Shown here piece by piece: positions 62,580 through 64,000 of a stretch of 64,000 bases of DNA (positions are counted from its first letter, which is position 1; each line of letters begins with the position of its first letter). The translations under genes were made by a program, and so were the position numbers. Source of the stretch: SbD1 sp039679945 (GTDB taxonomy: Bacteria; Desulfobacterota; Syntrophobacteria; Syntrophobacterales; Syntrophobacteraceae). The notes beneath the pieces were generated by a model. That model made no database searches and was not told where the DNA came from. It was given only the letters and a program-made list of their open reading frames with translations. Location: the NCBI GenBank assembly GCA_039679945.1, contig JBDKTY010000132.1:1-64000 (forward strand), written 5' to 3'.

Positions 62580-63935
62580 TCATGATCTCCCGTCGATGAT
62601 TGCTCTTTTGGCGGCGCTTCCGACCGGGCGCCCCACCCCCGGATCGACATCGGCGCCGACGTCCAGAACTCCCAGGCGTCTTGCGGATAATACCGCCGGG
62701 ATGGTGTCGAGTGCATCCAAAACCGCGCGTTCAACCCCACCGGCTGCTGTTTCTGACGTTCTTACCCGAATTTGCAGGCAATCGCCGTGTCCCCCGGCCC
62801 CGATAACCGCCGTGAAATCGAGCAACCCTTCTATCGCGAAGAGGGCTTCATCCACATCCGCCATGTTCAGTACGAGGCCATTCGCGAGAGCGATGTCCCC
62901 ATCCGCGCGGCGCCTGATCCGTGCCATGGTCTTGAGGACGGTTCCGCATTGACAGGGCTCGGGCACAAAACGGCTGATGTCCCCGGTTCGGTACCGGATA
63001 AGAGGCATCCCCCCGCGTGTCAGGGTCGTAAACACTATCTCACCCCACTCGCCGGGCCGCACGGGTTCCCCGGTTTGCGGGGCGACGATTTCGAAGTACA
63101 GGTCGGCTTCCCTCAAGTGGTATCCGGACCGGGCATCGCATTCCACTCCTCCGCCGTATCCCATCTCCGTCATGCCGTAGTGAGTATATACACCACAATT
63201 CCATTTGCTCACGAGCCTTCTGGAGAGGGAATCGGGAACGTAATCGGCGCTGAGCAGGACATTGCCCGGGGAATACGTTCCGCCGGCTTCCGCCAACCCG
63301 AGGACGTGCACCGGGAGCCCCACCAGGGTGTTTATTCCTTCCTTCTCCATCACGCTGACCGCACGGGCCGCATTCTCAACAAAACCATGCCGTATGCCGG
63401 CGACGCCGGCCCGCTCAAGCCCGAGCGCCAGCAGGTCCCCAACACTGCCCGGACGCTCACCCGGCAACAGGATAAGCACTCGGTCTCCAGGGTCCGAGAG
63501 GGTCGTCATTCCGTGGTGGAAGAAGTCGATCGTCAGTTCCTGATCTTCCCGAGTGAAAAACACGCGCTTCGGGTTCCCGGTCGTACCGGAGGTCTGAAGA
63601 GTCACAACCCGGTCGATTTCGCCCTGGCTGACGCACAGGAACCGGAGAGGAGCTTCCCGGATGTCGTCCGGGGTTGTGAAAGGCAAGCGGCTCAGGTCTT
63701 CAAGACGCGCCGGGGCGCCCTCCGGTATTCCCGCAAGATGCTCCCTGTAGAAAGGACCTCGGGCACGTGCCCATGCGATTGTCTCCCTCAGTTTTCGAAG
63801 TTGATACGAATGGATTGCCTCCCTGGTCAGCCGCGCACCGCCGGTCTCACGGCTCCCGGCAGCTTCCTGACGGCAGGCTGGAAAGCCTGCCCCACATTTG
63901 GAGGCGATCCATTGTTCGAGCGGAGTGATTCTCAT
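62580..63935 (-). CDS. PaaK-like AMP-dependent CoA ligase (DVU_1553 type)
   Basis: 451 residues of the adenylate-forming superfamily, phenylacetate-CoA-ligase-like. Motifs: phosphate loop LQTSGTTGNPKRV, YGMTEMGYGGGVEC, hinge region YRTGDISRF with the Cys pair CQC nearby, and GLVLNMADVDEALF in the C-terminal lobe. It would activate a carboxylate with ATP. Its position next to XdhC and the NTP-transferase fusion is the arrangement I associate with Desulfovibrio DVU_1551-1553 loci, whose role is unknown. The N-terminal residues 15-38 (CGAGFPACRQEAAG) are encoded by a palindromic repeat. The start is ATG 63935; a TTG at 63965 is possible, and upstream genes are cut off by the window end. Confidence 0.85.
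   Translation of the reverse strand: MRITPLEQWIASKCGAGFPACRQEAAGSRETGGARLTREAIHSYQLRKLRETIAWARARGPFYREHLAGIPEGAPARLEDLSRLPFTTPDDIREAPLRFLCVSQGEIDRVVTLQTSGTTGNPKRVFFTREDQELTIDFFHHGMTTLSDPGDRVLILLPGERPGSVGDLLALGLERAGVAGIRHGFVENAARAVSVMEKEGINTLVGLPVHVLGLAEAGGTYSPGNVLLSADYVPDSLSRRLVSKWNCGVYTHYGMTEMGYGGGVECDARSGYHLREADLYFEIVAPQTGEPVRPGEWGEIVFTTLTRGGMPLIRYRTGDISRFVPEPCQCGTVLKTMARIRRRADGDIALANGLVLNMADVDEALFAIEGLLDFTAVIGAGGHGDCLQIRVRTSETAAGGVERAVLDALDTIPAVLSARRLGVLDVGADVDPGVGRPVGSAAKRAIIDGRS
63872..63891. repeat. Palindromic repeat inside the CoA ligase coding sequence
   Basis: GGCAGGCT-GGAA-AGCCTGCC is a perfect 8-bp stem with a 4-nt loop, translated in frame as part of the ligase N-terminus. The same kind of sequence (GGCGGGCTTTCCTGCCTGCC) appears in the gene-free DNA at about 35402-35421. 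Confidence 0.65.
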
Positions 63936-64000
63936 GCCGTCACCATTTGGAGGACCACTTCTCAATACGCCACTAATATGAATTTGCGCCCAGGATGTTG

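Overview
The window looks like chromosome from a GC-rich anaerobe, most likely a member of the Desulfobacterota (former Deltaproteobacteria, Syntrophobacter/Desulfomonile-like). This is inferred from gene content: a corrinoid methyltransferase pair, Tat-exported solute-binding proteins, an acyl-CoA dehydrogenase with electron-transfer flavoprotein genes, many two-component and chemotaxis genes, and a molybdoenzyme-maturation cluster of a type known from Desulfovibrio. No rRNA, tRNA, CRISPR array, phage gene or transposase gene was recognised.

Layout. 0.4-3.7 kb (minus): operon of a zinc methyltransferase, its corrinoid protein and a lone TRAP-type binding protein. 5.2-7.5 kb: ion transporter with an extracytoplasmic N-terminal domain, then a universal stress protein. 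7.5-15.9 kb: a five-gene ABC importer and a secreted lipase, enclosed by two inverted copies of a 185-bp miniature element with terminal inverted repeats. 16.3-23.1 kb: small membrane and hypothetical proteins, an RluA-family pseudouridine synthase that probably starts at CTG, Tex, and an RRM protein. 23.7-30.9 kb: GntR/FCD regulator, a branched-chain-type ABC importer and a nitrilase, which looks like a uptake-and-hydrolysis unit. 31.1-35.1 kb: exported nitroreductase-like protein, TypA, and a six-EF-hand protein. 35.7-43.1 kb: BaeSR-like two-component pair with a proline-rich sensor loop, small secreted protein, orphan response regulator, and a Cache-domain chemotaxis receptor. 43.7-46.8 kb: acyl-CoA dehydrogenase, EtfB, EtfA. 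46.8-49.3 kb: lipoprotein, hypothetical protein, and an M24-fold protein whose metal ligands are all replaced. 49.5-52.8 kb: a decaying sensor locus. 53.7-58.0 kb: small winged-helix-like protein, GAF-GGDEF cyclase, PAS kinase, CheX. 58.5-63.9 kb (minus): PaaK-like CoA ligase, XdhC, a three-domain nucleotidyltransferase-HD-phosphatase fusion and a cysteine desulfurase.

Intergenic DNA is rich in small palindromic elements of at least three kinds, one of which lies inside a coding sequence. The most notable points are the molybdenum-hydroxylase maturation cluster at the right end, the in-frame TGA splitting a large sensor kinase beside a receiver gene fused across a deletion, the metal-ligand-free M24 protein, the MITE-bracketed ABC cassette, and the misplaced start of the pseudouridine synthase. 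All family assignments come from reading motifs by eye; no database search was run.
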